DNA of 64,000 bases, taken from Cristatella mucedo (taxonomy: Eukaryota; Bryozoa; Phylactolaemata; Cristatellidae). Location of the stretch: positions 1,662,001 to 1,726,000 of the forward strand of contig WPIO01000003.1 of the NCBI GenBank assembly GCA_009760855.2, read 5' to 3'. Below the pieces are notes generated by a model. It did not search any database. It saw only the letters and a program-made list of their open reading frames with translations, and was not told the origin of the DNA. How positions within the stretch are numbered: position 1 is the first letter of the stretch; every line of letters starts with the position of its first letter. The translations under genes were made by a program, and so were the position numbers. Below are positions 13,105-25,440 of this stretch, one piece after another.

Positions 13105-14570
13105 AATTTCTCGTAGCATGCTATAAAAAAAAGTTATTACGTACAACTAAGCCTACTAATTACTGTCGCGCTTACCTGCTTATTATTTTACTATTATTAT
13201 TACTAAGGCTTATGTAAATGCTCGAAAAAGCTAGTTTCAAACTGTCCCAGGTGATCAGAGTGGTTCGTGCCTACCTGTTACTTGCGTTGACATCGTGCTG
13301 GACTGTGCCCCATTCGACAAGTCGCTACTGCTGGCACTTGGATATCCTGTGGAAATTCAAACGCGAATAAATCAGGCTCTGACCTCATTCAAGAACTTTA
13401 TCGATGAGTACCTATTCAAACTATTCTAGCGCTCGCCTTGCAGGACGGTCTGTCTGAGCGGCTCCGTCCGGACGCTATCCCCACGGCAATGGAAGGTGGG
13501 CTTGAGGCTGAGCCGGACCTTGCAATGTACCCGTGCCTTGAGACGGAGCTGCTGTGGACTGCGGTGCATTCGTCGACGTCGGGACATTGCTTGTGCTCTG
13601 CCGTGTGGAAAGAATGCCACTGTTTCAGTAACTGTGCAAGCATGTCTGCCAGTTAATCATTCAGGCGTCGAATTACACGGTTGGGCTACGGCGATGGCAG
13701 GTGTAGGTAAGGCCGACAAATAGAGGTGCCACAAGAGTACACCGAGACTGGGTCAGATCTATCTATGTCCATCCGGTCGGTATATTTAACCAGTCTCTAT
13801 CGTACGGACTTGCCAAACCGACGGTTTTTAGCAAGAAATTTACGTCACATTCTCTGATTCATTTAACCGCAACATTTCGAACTTAGCCTGACGGACAGAT
13901 TCAGCAACTTTATCGAAAGGTCAAGGAAATTGGCATCACGCTCCCGCTCAAATATGCATAATATGCCCCCACTTGCACGCTTAAGAGAAGTTTATCCATC
14001 GCAGCAAGCGGTTTTTCATTCGTTATTGTTAAGCCCGTGAACAAAACGCGCGGAAACCTGAGTCAAGTTGTAAACTGAGTCAAGTCAGTTTGTCCCACAC
14101 AGCATCTGTTAGAACCTTGTGATGTGTACATCTTAGCTGATACGGTACACTTAACCACTAACTGCATTAGAATTGTTGGCATTTTGCATGCTAGATCTAA
14201 CGATCCCTATGGTCATTCTTGCCTTACAGCACAGGGGAGATGTCTACCAAGAGAATAATTTCCTGAGAATCTAACAAGTAAGTAGTGCAGCCATTCTTTA
14301 TATAATGCAAACTTGGATTTAAAAAATAATATATGACTAAAATGACTTCTATTCATCCAGCTTCAGTTTAATTGTCACGTTATTTGAAGTCGCCAAGTTT
14401 CATTTGAATGCAAAACTTTTAAACGACTGCCAATTTCGAAACATAGGTGAACCTCATGGATTAAAAGTAAATGGTGAGACACTTGACCGTAGGTAATCCG
14501 ATCCCTTAAGTTTCAACATATGGATTTATCTCATAAATCTTAGCCTGCAAAGTTCTTGCACAGACGTTTT
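13105..14570 (+). repeat. macrosatellite copy 1 (internally deleted)
   Basis: It begins just after the TC microsatellite and runs about 1.46 kb to the next unit start. The middle landmarks (CTTACAATA, the TCTCGAGTTTTG block and the AGATCTACTCCCAGTGCAGC block) are missing, so about 0.65 kb is deleted relative to copy 2. Confidence 0.75.
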
Positions 14571-16680
14571 CTTTTTATTACCGTAGGTGCTGTGAAAACA
14601 CGTTTCGTATGCAAATAAGGCTACTAATTACTGGCGAACGTATCAGCTTTTTTGTATTACTATTAATATTACGGCTTATGTGCTTATTCGTAAGAGCTAA
14701 TTTCAAGCGATCGCAGGTGGTTGAGGTGCAAACTTCACACCTGTGATTTGGGGGAAATTAGTGCTGGACTGTGCCCTATTTGACAAGTCGCTACTGCAGC
14801 CACTAACATATCCTGTAGAAATTAAATCGTGATTAAATCAGGTGGCAAGAAATGTGTAGGTGAGTGCTTTTTCAAACGAATCAAGAGCTCGCCTGGCAGA
14901 GTGGTCTAAGCAGCTCAGATCGGACACTTTCTGCCCGGTAATGGCACGTCGAGCTGAGGCGGAACCGTACCTTGAGATGTACCCGTGCCTTGGGGCAGTA
15001 CTGCTGTGGACTGCAGTTCGTTCGTTGTCGTCGGGTCGTTGCTTGTGCTCTGCCCTGGACAAATAAACAGCCTCATTTACTGAACACTCAAAGCGTGTCT
15101 TCCAGTTAGTCATCAAGGCAGCATAGCATCATGCGGTTGGGCTACGCCGATTGGTGTTGACGGTAAGCCCAACGAATAGACGTGAGGCAAGAGTCAATCT
15201 CGATAATGACGAATCTATCTACATGCATCCGGTCTGGATATCTAACATCTCTCTATCGTTGAGACTTGTCAAATCGAATACTTCTATCAAGTACAATCGG
15301 TTTCCTTCTCCGACGCATGTAAGGACGACTTTTCGAACTTAACCTGACGCAGAGGTTCGGCAACTTTATCGTAATACTAAGAGAAAAGGAATCGTTACTC
15401 CCGGTCAAAGGTACTTAAGAAGCCCTACTTGTACGCTCGATAACACTTTATCATCTGCTGAAAGTGCTTCTGTTCATTATTGGAAAGCAGGGAAACAGAA
15501 TAAGCAGAAGCCTGACTCAGGTTGTCCTGACACAAGACCCATCTTCATAATGAGCTCTCGTTTCGGCATGACTCAGAAATTGGAAGGTGCAACACTTACA
15601 CTGTGCTCTGATAGTATATTCCGATAATGTCAGCAACACATTTGGGTATACTGTAGCGATGTGGCCTTACAATAGACGTCAACGTTACATATCTTCTTCA
15701 CAGTCAAGTCTGCCTACTTTCGGCCACGCAGCATTGCGAAAAGTCATACCTACCGTGACTTGCGTACCACATCCAAATTGGTGTGTACATTTATTATATC
15801 CCGTCTCGAGTTTTGTAATTCAAGACTCGCTGGTCTACCGGCCGGTGCAAGAAGGTATTTAAAGTAGACAGACGATTCTGCCGGGAGACTTGTTACGTAG
15901 CGAACGCTTCATGCCTATGTAAAGTATCATCCAAGTAATCGGTCAATGAATTTCAAGGTTCGAAGACCTCACTTTTAGGTCTCGTATATTTTTGGCTCGA
16001 GCTTAACTTTCAGATCAACTCCCAGTGCAACCTCGGCGCCGTAGAACCAGTTCTTCTGACACAAATCGCATAGCTAGGCCTCGAACCCACCCTTAAGTTC
16101 TTCGGAGAAGGTATCCTTCATTCATTTACTCACATAACCTGTGTTTCGTACCCACCCGACTCAAGCACGTCAGCTAACCTGACGACTATTACAAAGTAGC
16201 TAAAAACGCAAGTGTCGCTCACAGCCTCGGCTGGGACCTTGTGACGTGCACTCTCAGTACAAATCGGTGCTGATACGAAACATAATGCATTTTGGCATTT
16301 GTCGCTGTACCTCTAACGTCCCGTATGGTCATTCTTGCCTTACTGCACATGTACGGTGTTCACAAAAGGATTAGGTTCCCGGTGGATCTGTCACGTAAAA
16401 TAAGCATGCATTTTGTATTGTGATGATTCAAACTTAGGTACTAATATAAATGATGATTAAGATTGCCTTTTCATCCAGCTTGAGCTGAATGACATGTGAA
16501 AACAGGTAGGAGATATTTATTGTCAGGCAGGATTTTTCAACGAGTGACAACTAAAAACTACAGGTAAGCACTATACATAACAACTAATGTATAAGAAACC
16601 TAAGCCAAGCTAAGCAAATCACTTCAATTTATATATCTACATTTTTCTCGTAAATTGAGCTTGAGAACCTGATGAACGTC
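14571..16680 (+). repeat. macrosatellite copy 2 (complete reference unit)
   Basis: About 2.11 kb with every landmark in order. Near 14890-14915 it reads CTGGCAGAGTGGTCTAAG, which resembles the A box of tRNA-Leu or tRNA-Ser genes. No convincing B box or arm pairing follows, so I do not call a tRNA or SINE there. Confidence 0.75.
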
Positions 16681-19600
16681 GTTTTTTTATTCTCGTATGT
16701 GCTAGGCAGAAACTTAACATGAACAAATACTCATTTCTGGGTCGCTTATCCGCTTCCAAATACTTTTATTATTTATTTTATTGTTAACACCTTTGTGCCT
16801 ATTAAAACGAGCTCATTGCCCTGGGTCACAGGTGATTAGAATTGCTCGTGCTTATATGTGACTTAGGGCTAACCCGTGCTGGCCTGTATCCCATTTGACA
16901 ATTCGCTGCTGCTAACACTCGCATATCCTGTGGAAATTCAAACGTGATTAACTCAGGTGAAGATGTGATTCCAGAAATTTCTAAATGAGTATGTATTCAA
17001 ATGAATCTACCACTCGCCTCGCAGATGGATTAAGGGGCTTAGTTTGGACACTTTCTGCCTGGATATGGCACGTGGGGCTGAGGCTGAGCCGTACCTTGCG
17101 ATGTACCCGTGCCTTGGGGCGGCACTGCTGTGGACTGTGGTCCTATCGCTGTCATCGGGTCATTGCTTGAGGTTTCCCCTACAAAAAGAAAGAGCCACAT
17201 CTTCCTGAACTCTCCAAGCGTGTCAGATCTGCCACTTATTAATCCAGGCATAGCATCACACGTTTGGACTATTGCGATGGGTGAACAGGGTAAGGGCAGT
17301 GAATTGATGTGCGACGAGAGTCATACTAGTTTCAGTCGAATCTATGTGCGTCCGGTCTGTGTAACTAACGTCTATCTTTCACAGCGACTTTTCAAACCAC
17401 AACGCTTCAACCAAGCACAATCCGTCATCTTCGCCAACCCATGTCAGGACAATTTTTCAAGCTTGACCTGGTGTACAAGTTGTGCAACTTTATCGTAATA
17501 CTAAGAGAAAAGCATCGTTACTCCCCGTCAAAGGTTCGCAGGAAGACCTACTTGTACGCTCAATAGAGCTTTCTCCCTTGCCGAAAGTGTTTCAGTTCAT
17601 TATTGGAAAGCCAGGAAACCGTATCTTCGGAAGCCTGAGTCAGGTTGTTCTGTAACTAGGCCTGGTCTTCATAATGAGCTCTGGCGTTTCGGCATGACTG
17701 CGAAAGAGGTAGGTACAACCGTTAAAATCGGCTTTGCTCGCACTTCTGAAAGTTTTCAGAAGCACATTTGGGTACACTATAGCAAAGTGACCTTACAATA
17801 GACGACCACATTCCACATCTGCTTAGCTGTCAAGTCTGCTTACATTTTTCCACGTATCCTTAGGAAACGTAGAACATGTTAAGAATATCGTACCACAACC
17901 ATGTTGGCGTGTGCATTTTAAAATTCACGTCTCTAATTTGTAACTCACAACTCGCGGGTCTACCAGCCTGTGTAAATCAGTACTTTCTGGTACTACCTGC
18001 CAGTTCAAGCAGGTAGTTAAAGTTGACAACTAATTCTACGGCCGGACTTGTTACGTAGCTAAGGCTTCAGGTGCTGCGCTACAAGGCTTCTCCCCTACGT
18101 GAAGAATTGTCCCATATTTCCGTACATACATTTCACGGTTTGCAAACCTCAATTCTAGATCCCATCAATTTTTCACTCAAGCCAATCTATCAGATCTACA
18201 CCCAGTGCAGGCTAGGCACTGTACAACCGGTCCTTCCCACACAAATCGTTTAGCTAGACCTCAAACGAACCTCAAGTTCTTCGGAGAATGTAGCCTTCAT
18301 AATTTTACTCCAATAACCTGTGTCTAATACCCACCTGACGTCAGCACGTCAGCTAGCCTGACGACAATTACAAAGTTGCTGAAAACGCAGGTTTTGCTCA
18401 CAGTATCTGCTGGGGCTGTGTAATGAGCCCTTTCTGCACAAATCCATCGTAGTACGGAACATATAACCATTAACTGCATTATGCACACTGGCATTGAACA
18501 TGAGAGTGCAATCGATCAATACGGTGATTCTTGCCTAACAGCATATGTACGGTGCCTACAAGGAGATTAAGTTCCCTAGCAATCTATTACGTAAGTTATG
18601 CATGTATTTTTTATTGTGATTTTAACTTCGTGTTTGAACACGAGTGATATCTGAGATGCCTTTCTTTATACAGTTTGACCTCTAATGTCACGTGACAATA
18701 TGTAGACGAGTATCATTTTACTGTTGGATTTTTCGAGGAGCAACAATTTTCCATTATGGGTAAGCACTCTGCCTATAGACAGAGGTACGAAAAATGTGAG
18801 CAAAGCTGAACCAATCTGCGCATAGGACGCCCCAAGCGTGGCTGGATTAAAAGGCTTCGCTCATCTAATAGGGGATGCGATTGTTCGACTATCACCCCGT
18901 GCTCGAAACTTAGGTGTCGCTATCGACAACTGCTTCAATTTTAAAAGCTTCATTCAGAAGACTGCTTCTACAGCTAACCATCACGTCCGTTCCCAATCCA
19001 AGATTAGGAGCTGTCTCCCACAGTTGCTTTAAAAATTCAACTACCTCCTTAGTTTTGTCTCGGCTTGATAATTGCAGTTCCTTATTGGCTGGGCTGCTGA
19101 AGAAAGCTATTAGACCACTGCAACAGACTATGAATACGGCTGCAAGGCTAGTCATCAAGTCCCAGTGGTTTGAGCACGTGTCTCGTTTGCTAAAAAATCT
19201 AGGATGAATGCCGGTTCAGCAACTGATCCAGAGCAAAGTTCTTACGCTGACCCACAAGGCCCACAACGGCTTGGCTCCTTCGTACCTAGCTGAACTGCTG
19301 CACTAGTTTAAGCTTGTTCGCGCCCTCAGGTCCTGTGTGGACAATAAATTAGCTGTTCTATTCCTCCGCTTAAAGATCGTTTTCGATAGAAGCCTTAGCT
19401 CTGCTCTGCTCTGCAGGTCCTAGGCTATGGAACTCGCTTCCACAATTCTTATGCAACTACAACTACTCTCCTACTGCCGACTATGGGTCATCCTTTTCAG
19501 CGGTCCTAAGCTGCTGCCTCCATGCTACTCACTACCTCAACTGATCTCCTGACTCTGCTATGCTTTCCACTTTCTCTTTGTTTCGTGAGACGATGACTGT

Positions 19601-19800
19601 TGGCTACCGAATGCTTACCGAAAGCCGCTTAGGCTGTGAGTGTGCTACAAAAAAACTCTCCTGCGTAACACCCACCTGGTCTTTGTAACTTTGTGGATTT
19701 ACAGACGGAGATATATTACATTACAAATCACTACAGTTTCTATACCTGGATGTTTATCAAAAATTGAGCGTGCAAACCTCGTGTGAGTGTGTGAATGTCT
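16681..19800 (+). repeat. macrosatellite copy 3 with L2-1 insertion
   Basis: The landmarks are in the same order as copy 2. The unit is lengthened by the L2-1 element at 18824-19735. Removing it gives about 2.2 kb. Array sequence is recognisable again just after the L2-1 tail, with AAATCACT shared with copy 2 near 16615. Confidence 0.75.
18824..19735 (+). mobile_element. L2-1 retrotransposon, 5'-truncated
   Basis: The decoded C-terminal half of the L2-1 ORF2 reads GLKGFAHLIGDAIVR, SPRARNLGVAIDNC, PLQQTMNTAARLV, LTHKAHNGLAPSYLAEL and SAVLSC-type motifs in broken frames. It ends with the family's terminal stem-loop (GTAACACCCAC with GTGGATTTAC) and GGAGATATATTACATTACA. It inserted into macrosatellite copy 3. 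Confidence 0.88.
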
Positions 19801-21300
19801 TTTTATTGTTCTCGTAACGTTCTGTGAAGAAACCTAACATGTGCATATAAGGCTATTCATTTCTGCCTTGCTTTTGTGCGTCTAAGTAATCTTAATATTA
19901 CTTTTATTTTTAAGGCTTTTGTGCCTATTCGAAAGAGCTCATTGCCCATGGTCGCTGGTGATCAGAGTGATCCGTGCATACCCGTGACTCGGGGCGAATT
20001 CGTGCTGGACTGTGCCCCATTTGACAAGTCGCTGCTGCTGCCTCTCGCATGTCCTGTAGAAATTCAAACGTGATTAAATCAGACGAAGACCTCATTCAAG
20101 AAATTTCTAAATGAGTACGTATTCAAACGAATCTAGCACTCGCCACGCAGCAATCAGCTCAGTTTGGACACTATAAGTTTGTAAGTTAGTACTCGCTGGT
20201 ATACCTGCCAGTTCAAGCAGGTTGGTAAACTTGAAAGGCAATACTGCAGCTAGAGTACGTACTGTACGTAGTGAACGCTGCAGTTCCTACGTTGAAACGC
20301 TTCTCGCCTACGCGCCGAATATTCCAAGAAATCGGTGCACCACATTTACGTTTTGTATACTTCACTTTTACCTTCCATTAATCTTTGGTCCACTCCAATC
20401 TATCAGATCTACTTCCAGTGCAGCCTAGGCAACGTACCACCGGTTTTTCTGACACAAATCGTTTACAGAGGCCTCGAACCAACAGCAAGTTCTTCGGGGA
20501 ATGTAGCCTTCCTTTACATGCTCCCATAACCCGCGTCTCGTACCCGCTTGACTTCAGAACGCCAGCTAGCCTGACGACAAATACAAAGAAGCTTAAACGC
20601 CCGTGTCACTCACAGCGTCTTCTGGGACCTTGTGATGTGCCCTTGCTGTACGAATCGGTGCTTACATGAAAATGTAACCAGGCATTTGACGTGGTAGCTC
20701 TAACGTCCCATGTTGTCATTCTTGCCTGACAGCACCCGGACCGTTTCCACAAAGAAATTACTTTGCCAGTGAATATATTACGTAATATATGTATGCATTT
20801 TTTACGGTGATTTAAAATTTGGTTTTAACGTAATAATAATAATAATAATAGTAATGCACTTGATAAAGCGCCCTCTGAGAACTCAATCTCTCTCCAGGCG
20901 CTTTAGATTATCTGCAAAGGGAAATGCAATTGAATGGTGAGTAATATCATGCTTAATAAATAAACAAAATGAATAACATGGTTAGGGGTGACATGCACAG
21001 TGTCAGCATGCAAGTGTGGTTAGTGGCAGCATGCACAGTATCAGCACGCATAAGCACATGAAGGAATCACGCGTACCCCACAAATGCTGCTCGGGGTTGA
21101 GCTTTAATGTCACGTGACAAAAGGTCACGAGTTTTATTGTACTGCAGGATTTTTTAACGAGCGACAATTTTAAATCATAGTTATGCACAATCGATAAAAA
21201 CGAATGCATAACAAACCTGAGAAAATCTAAACAAATCCCTAGAGGTTCTCTATCTCGATGTTTCTCGTATATTGAGTCTGCAAACCTCATGCATTAACGT
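19801..21300 (+). repeat. macrosatellite copy 4 with deletion and L2-2 insertion
   Basis: After GAATCTAGCACTCGCC it jumps near 20160 to the later CTCGCTGGTATACCTGCC block, so about 0.9 kb of the unit is missing. The L2-2 tail at 20826-21085 is inserted in the later part. Confidence 0.7.
20826..21085 (-). mobile_element. L2-2 3' tail, copy E
   Basis: It begins with a TAATAATAATAATAATAGTAA run, then (minus strand) the stem-loop with AAAGCGCC and GGCGCTTT arms, GCAAATG-type sequence and the GCATGCTGAC repeats. It sits inside a macrosatellite unit, whose sequence is interrupted at TTTTAACG and resumes at TTTAATGTCACGTGAC. Confidence 0.85.
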
Positions 21301-24300
21301 CTTTTTGTTATTCTCGTAATGTGTAATGAAGAAACCTAACATGAACAAATGAGGCTACTCGTTTCTGCCCCGCTTATCTGCATCTAAATATGTTCATTAT
21401 TTTTTTTACTTTTAAGACTTTTGTGCCCATTCGAAAGAGCTAATTTCAAACGTTCAGAGGTGATCGAGTGGCTCGTGCGTACCAGTGACTCGGGGCGAAT
21501 CCGTGCTGGACTGACGTGCCCCATTTGACCCAAGCCGCTGCTGCTGCCACTCGTATATCTTGTGAAAATTTAAACGTGATTAAATCAGGCGAAGACCTCA
21601 TTCAAGAAATTTGTAGATTAGTACTTATTAAAACGAATCTAGCGCTCGCCTCCCAGCATGGTCTAAGCCGCTCAGTCCGGACACTTTCTGCCCGGCAGTG
21701 GGACGTGGGGCTGAGGCGGAGCCGTACCTTGTGATGTACCTGTGCCTTGTGGCGGAACTGCTGTGGACTGCGGTTCATTCGTTGTCGTCGGCTCAGTGCT
21801 TGTGCTCTGTCCTGTGTCAAAAAATAGCCACTGTTTCAAGATCTGTCCGAACCTCATTGCCAGTTAATCATCCAAGCGCAGGACTACACGGACGGTCTGT
21901 GTCGGTGGGTGTAGACGGTAAGGCCGACAAATAGACGTGCAAAGGAGCCAAGCTAGATGCAGTCAAATCTATCTATGAGCATGCGGTTTGTCTATCTCAA
22001 CTCCCTCTGTCGTACGGACTTGGCTAACCGACCGTCTTTACCGGGTAAATATTTCATCTTCTTTGACTCAACTAATCATAAGTTTTCGAACGTATCCTGA
22101 CGTAGAGGTTCTGCAACTTTATCGAATTGCGAACGAAAGTTGCATCTTTTCTTCCGGTCAAAAATACTTTAAATGCCCTATTTGTATTGGAACTGCTGTG
22201 GACCTCGTTGCTATCGTCGTCATCGGGTCGTTGCTCGAGCTCTGCCCTGCACAAAGAAAGGGCCACATTTACCAGAACTCTCCGATCATGTCTGCCTGTT
22301 ATTCATCCAGGCGTAGCTTATTGCGGGTGGGCTTTGCAGATGGGTGGACACAGTAACGCCGCCGAATAGACGTGCAGCAAGAGTCAATCGAGATACTGAC
22401 GAATCTATCTACTTGCATCCGGTCTGGATATCTGATATCTCTCTATCGTAGAGTCAAACCGAACGCTTCTACCATACACAATCCGTCACCTTCTCCGACC
22501 CATGTAAGGACTACTCTTAGAACTTATCCTAACGTAGAGGTTCTGCAACTTTATCGTAATACTAAGAGAAAAATCATCGTTACTCCCCGTCAAAGGTACT
22601 TAGGAAGACTTACTTGTACGCTCGATAGAGCTTTCTATTTCTCAAAAAGTGTTTCAGTTCATTATTGGAAAGCCAGAAACTGAATTATCGGGAGTCTGAG
22701 TCAGGCTGTCCCGCAAAAAGGTCCTGTCTTCATTATAAGCGCTGCCGTTTCGGTATATCTCCGAAATTGAAAGGTACAATCTCTAAACTCGGATCTGCTC
22801 GCACATTCTGATAATGTTAGCGAAACATTCGGGTATACTATAGCAAAGTGGCCTTACAATATACGACCGCATTTCACACCTGTTTCAACAGTCCTCTGTG
22901 GAACAAAAGAGCCACGGTTTCCAGCGTTTGAGCCAGCTATTTATCCAGGTGTAAGCATTACACGGTTGGGCTACGGCGACGGTTGGAGACGGAGATGGAG
23001 ACGGTAAGGACGACGAAACGACGCACGACAAGACTAAGCCGTCAAACACTATCACTCAAATCTGTCTAAGTGCATCCGGTTTATTTATCTGACCACTCTG
23101 TCACGTCGGAACTTGCCACACAGGCCGTTTTTAGCAAGCAATATCCGCCACCTCGTCCGATTCATTTAAGCACAACTTTTTTACATCAACCTGACAGGGA
23201 GGCTGTGCAACTTTATTAAAACAAACTGGAAAATGGCATTTTGGCTCCCGCTTAAAAGACTCTTAATGTGTCCTACTTATATGCTTGCTAAAGGGTTATA
23301 CTTTGCAGGAAGTGTTTTCGTTCGTTATTTGAAAGCCTGGAACCTGAACGCCCGGAAACCTGGATCAGGCTGGAACCCGCAACACGGCCCGTCTTCATAG
23401 TAAGCTCTGCCTTTTCGGCGTTCTTCAAAATTATTAGGTACAGCCCTGGAACTCGGCTCTGCTTTCGCATTGCGATAATATCTGCAAAACATTTGGATAT
23501 ACTATAGCAAAGCGACCTTACAATAAACCATCGCATTACACATCCGCTTCACAGTCAAGCCTGCCTACTTTCGGTCAAATGGCGTTGCAAAAATTTGGGT
23601 CTGCTTAGACTTGCGTACTACATCTAAGTAGGTCTCTGCATTCATTATATCCGGTCTCGAGTTTTGGAACTCACTACTCGCTTGGCTACCGGCCTGTGCA
23701 AGCAGGTAGCTAAAGTAGATACGCTATTCTGCCGCTAGACTTGTGTGTAGGGACCGCTGCAGCTGCTACGTTACAACGCTTCTCGCCTACGTGAAGTATC
23801 TTCCGATAAATCGACACATCAATTTCAAGGTTCGTAAACCTCTCTTTTAGATCCCATCAATCTTTTGCTCAAGCCAATCTATCAGATCTACTCCCAATGC
23901 AGCCTAGGCACCTTACCAGTGGTTCTTCCTGAATAAGGTCAGCACCTGAATTAATCATCAAAGTTGATTAAATCATGTGACGCCCTTATTCAAGAACTTT
24001 TCGATGAAAGATTATGCAAATGAGTCTCGAGCTCGCAACGCAGGGCGAGCTGAGCGGCTCAGTCCCGACACGTTTAGCACGGCAATGGCAGGCGGGGCAG
24101 AGGCGAAGCCGGGCCTTGCAAAGTACCCGTACCTTGAGACGGAACAGCTGCAGACTGCGGTTTATTTGTCGCTGTCGGGTAGTCGCTGATGCTTTGCCTT
24201 ATTTAAAGAGAGAGCCACTGTTTTAAGTAATTTTCACGCGTGTCTGCCACTTACTTATTTAAACTTCGCGTTACACTTTCGGGCTTAGGCGATACATAGA

Positions 24301-24440
24301 GACGGTAAGGCCAATGTGTTGACGTGCAACAATAGTCAACCTAGATTTAGTCGAAACTTTCTATGTGCATCCGGTGCGTATGCATAACCTCTGTATGTCG
24401 TGGTGAAGCGTCAAACCGAAAATAGTTTCGACAGAAAAGA
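21301..24440 (+). repeat. macrosatellite distal, rearranged copies
   Basis: From 21301 the order runs normally to about 22150. It then steps back to the GGAACTGCTGTGGAC block (about 22189) and runs forward again. It steps back a second time near 22890 to the TTATCCAGGxGTA block, and a third time near 23940 to the GATTAAATCA block. The array ends near 24440. Four partial units are therefore joined out of phase. Confidence 0.7.
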
Positions 24441-25440
24441 CGAATGCGGTCTCAGCTACAGCTTCGGTCGGCTGCGGCACATGCGGCTGCTGCTGCTGCT
24501 GCTAGGCTTCTAGTTCTCGCTCTCGCCTCGCGGTCTCTAAGCTGCAGACGTCGCGGACGCGCCTGCGACGCGCGTCTCGCTGCCGTCTTTTAGCCAGGCT
24601 GCCAACGCGCCGCTCACAAAGCGGTCGAAGTCGGCTCGTGGCACTCACGCCTTATCGCTTCCCGTGCGACCTCCGGTCCTCGACCTCCGCCGGCTGCACG
24701 GCGCGCTCAGCGCCTCGGCGCTGGTGCTGCAGCCTGCGGAGGTCGAAAGGCAGAGCTCGAGCCGCCGAGCGAGTCGCGGTAGGGTCTGTCGAGCCTCAGC
24801 TCACCTGTGGTCTGGGTCGGCTCGACACTCGTCGGCGTCTGGTCGGTAGTCGAGCCGTCAGTTGGCGCACGGCCGCACGCTAAATTAGACGAGGTGCTAC
24901 AGTCGCAGCGAGACGTCGGCAAACGGGATCAGTCAGAACGTGACTGTTGGCGGTGCAATGCATTCCGCGAGCGAACTACATGTGGAGCAGCAAGGATCCT
25001 AGCCGGCCGCTCAGAAGCAATGCAAGCAGCGACCGGAAGCGAGCGGCGACGCGCACGTCGAGCCTCGCTTGCACTTCGCGCCTCGTATTGGTCAGCCGCG
25101 GCCCCCATGCGGCGGCGGCGGAACAAGCGGCTGTACATCGAGGAGGACACGAGTTGGCCAATGTGAAGTGTGTGCGGGCGCTCTCGATCGCTGTCTCATC
25201 TTCGGCCATCGTCTCCGTACCTGCTTACGTATCGTGCTCGCTCTCCTTGTCTGCGTATCTTGCTATCCTCGCTTCTTGACCTGCTTGTTCGCGTGCGGCT
25301 TCTGCGACTAAACGAGCAGCCGCCGAGCTGCTGGAGCCGCTAAGGCGCATTATATAGGGTTGGCTGCAGTGGCGGACGCTGCGCTTATGAATTTTCCAGC
25401 TGCATAAGCTTGCCAACTGTACCCGCCCCGCCCTTGGCCG
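24441..25440. other. CpG-rich block
   Basis: An abrupt change to GC- and CpG-rich sequence right after the array. It includes a short CTG run (about 24488), many open frames on both strands and GC-box-like CCCGCCCCGCCC near 25423. Open frames such as the minus-strand one at 24976-25209 (MAEDETAIESARTHF) lack splice support. It looks like a promoter island or GC-rich LTR sequence rather than a coding exon. Confidence 0.45.
25351..25359 (+). promoter_or_regulatory. TATA-like element in CpG-rich block
   Basis: TTATATAGG followed by GGCTGCAGT, an arrangement almost repeated at 31271 (TTATATAGA then GGCGGCAGT). The complementary strand also reads TATATAA, with GC boxes about 70 bp upstream of it, so the direction of transcription is undecided. 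Confidence 0.3.

Larger units (their letters stand above)
13105..24440. repeat. macrosatellite: tandem array of a unit of about 2.1 kb
   Basis: The same ordered series of landmarks recurs along 11.3 kb in one orientation. 'GGCTACT' and 'CTCGTGC' sequence occurs near 13160, 14625, 16735, 19845 and 21350. GCTGTGGACTGCGGT-like sequence occurs near 13549, 15001, 17125, 21758, 22192 and 24142. GCAACTTTATCG occurs near 13912, 15359, 17484, 22117, 22546 and 23206. CTTACAATA(G/T)AC occurs near 15665, 17795, 22850 and 23520. Complete units measure about 2.11 kb (copy 2) and 2.2 kb (copy 3, after removing an L2 insertion). Copies are diverged by substitutions and indels. No frame stays open across copies, so I see no protein-coding role. 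It may be an ordinary satellite, a decayed multi-copy element or a duplicated locus. Confidence 0.85.

Noticed and set aside
14888-14975. tRNA-Leu gene
   Set aside because: An A-box-like stretch is present, but there is no B box, no acceptor-stem pairing and no anticodon arm.
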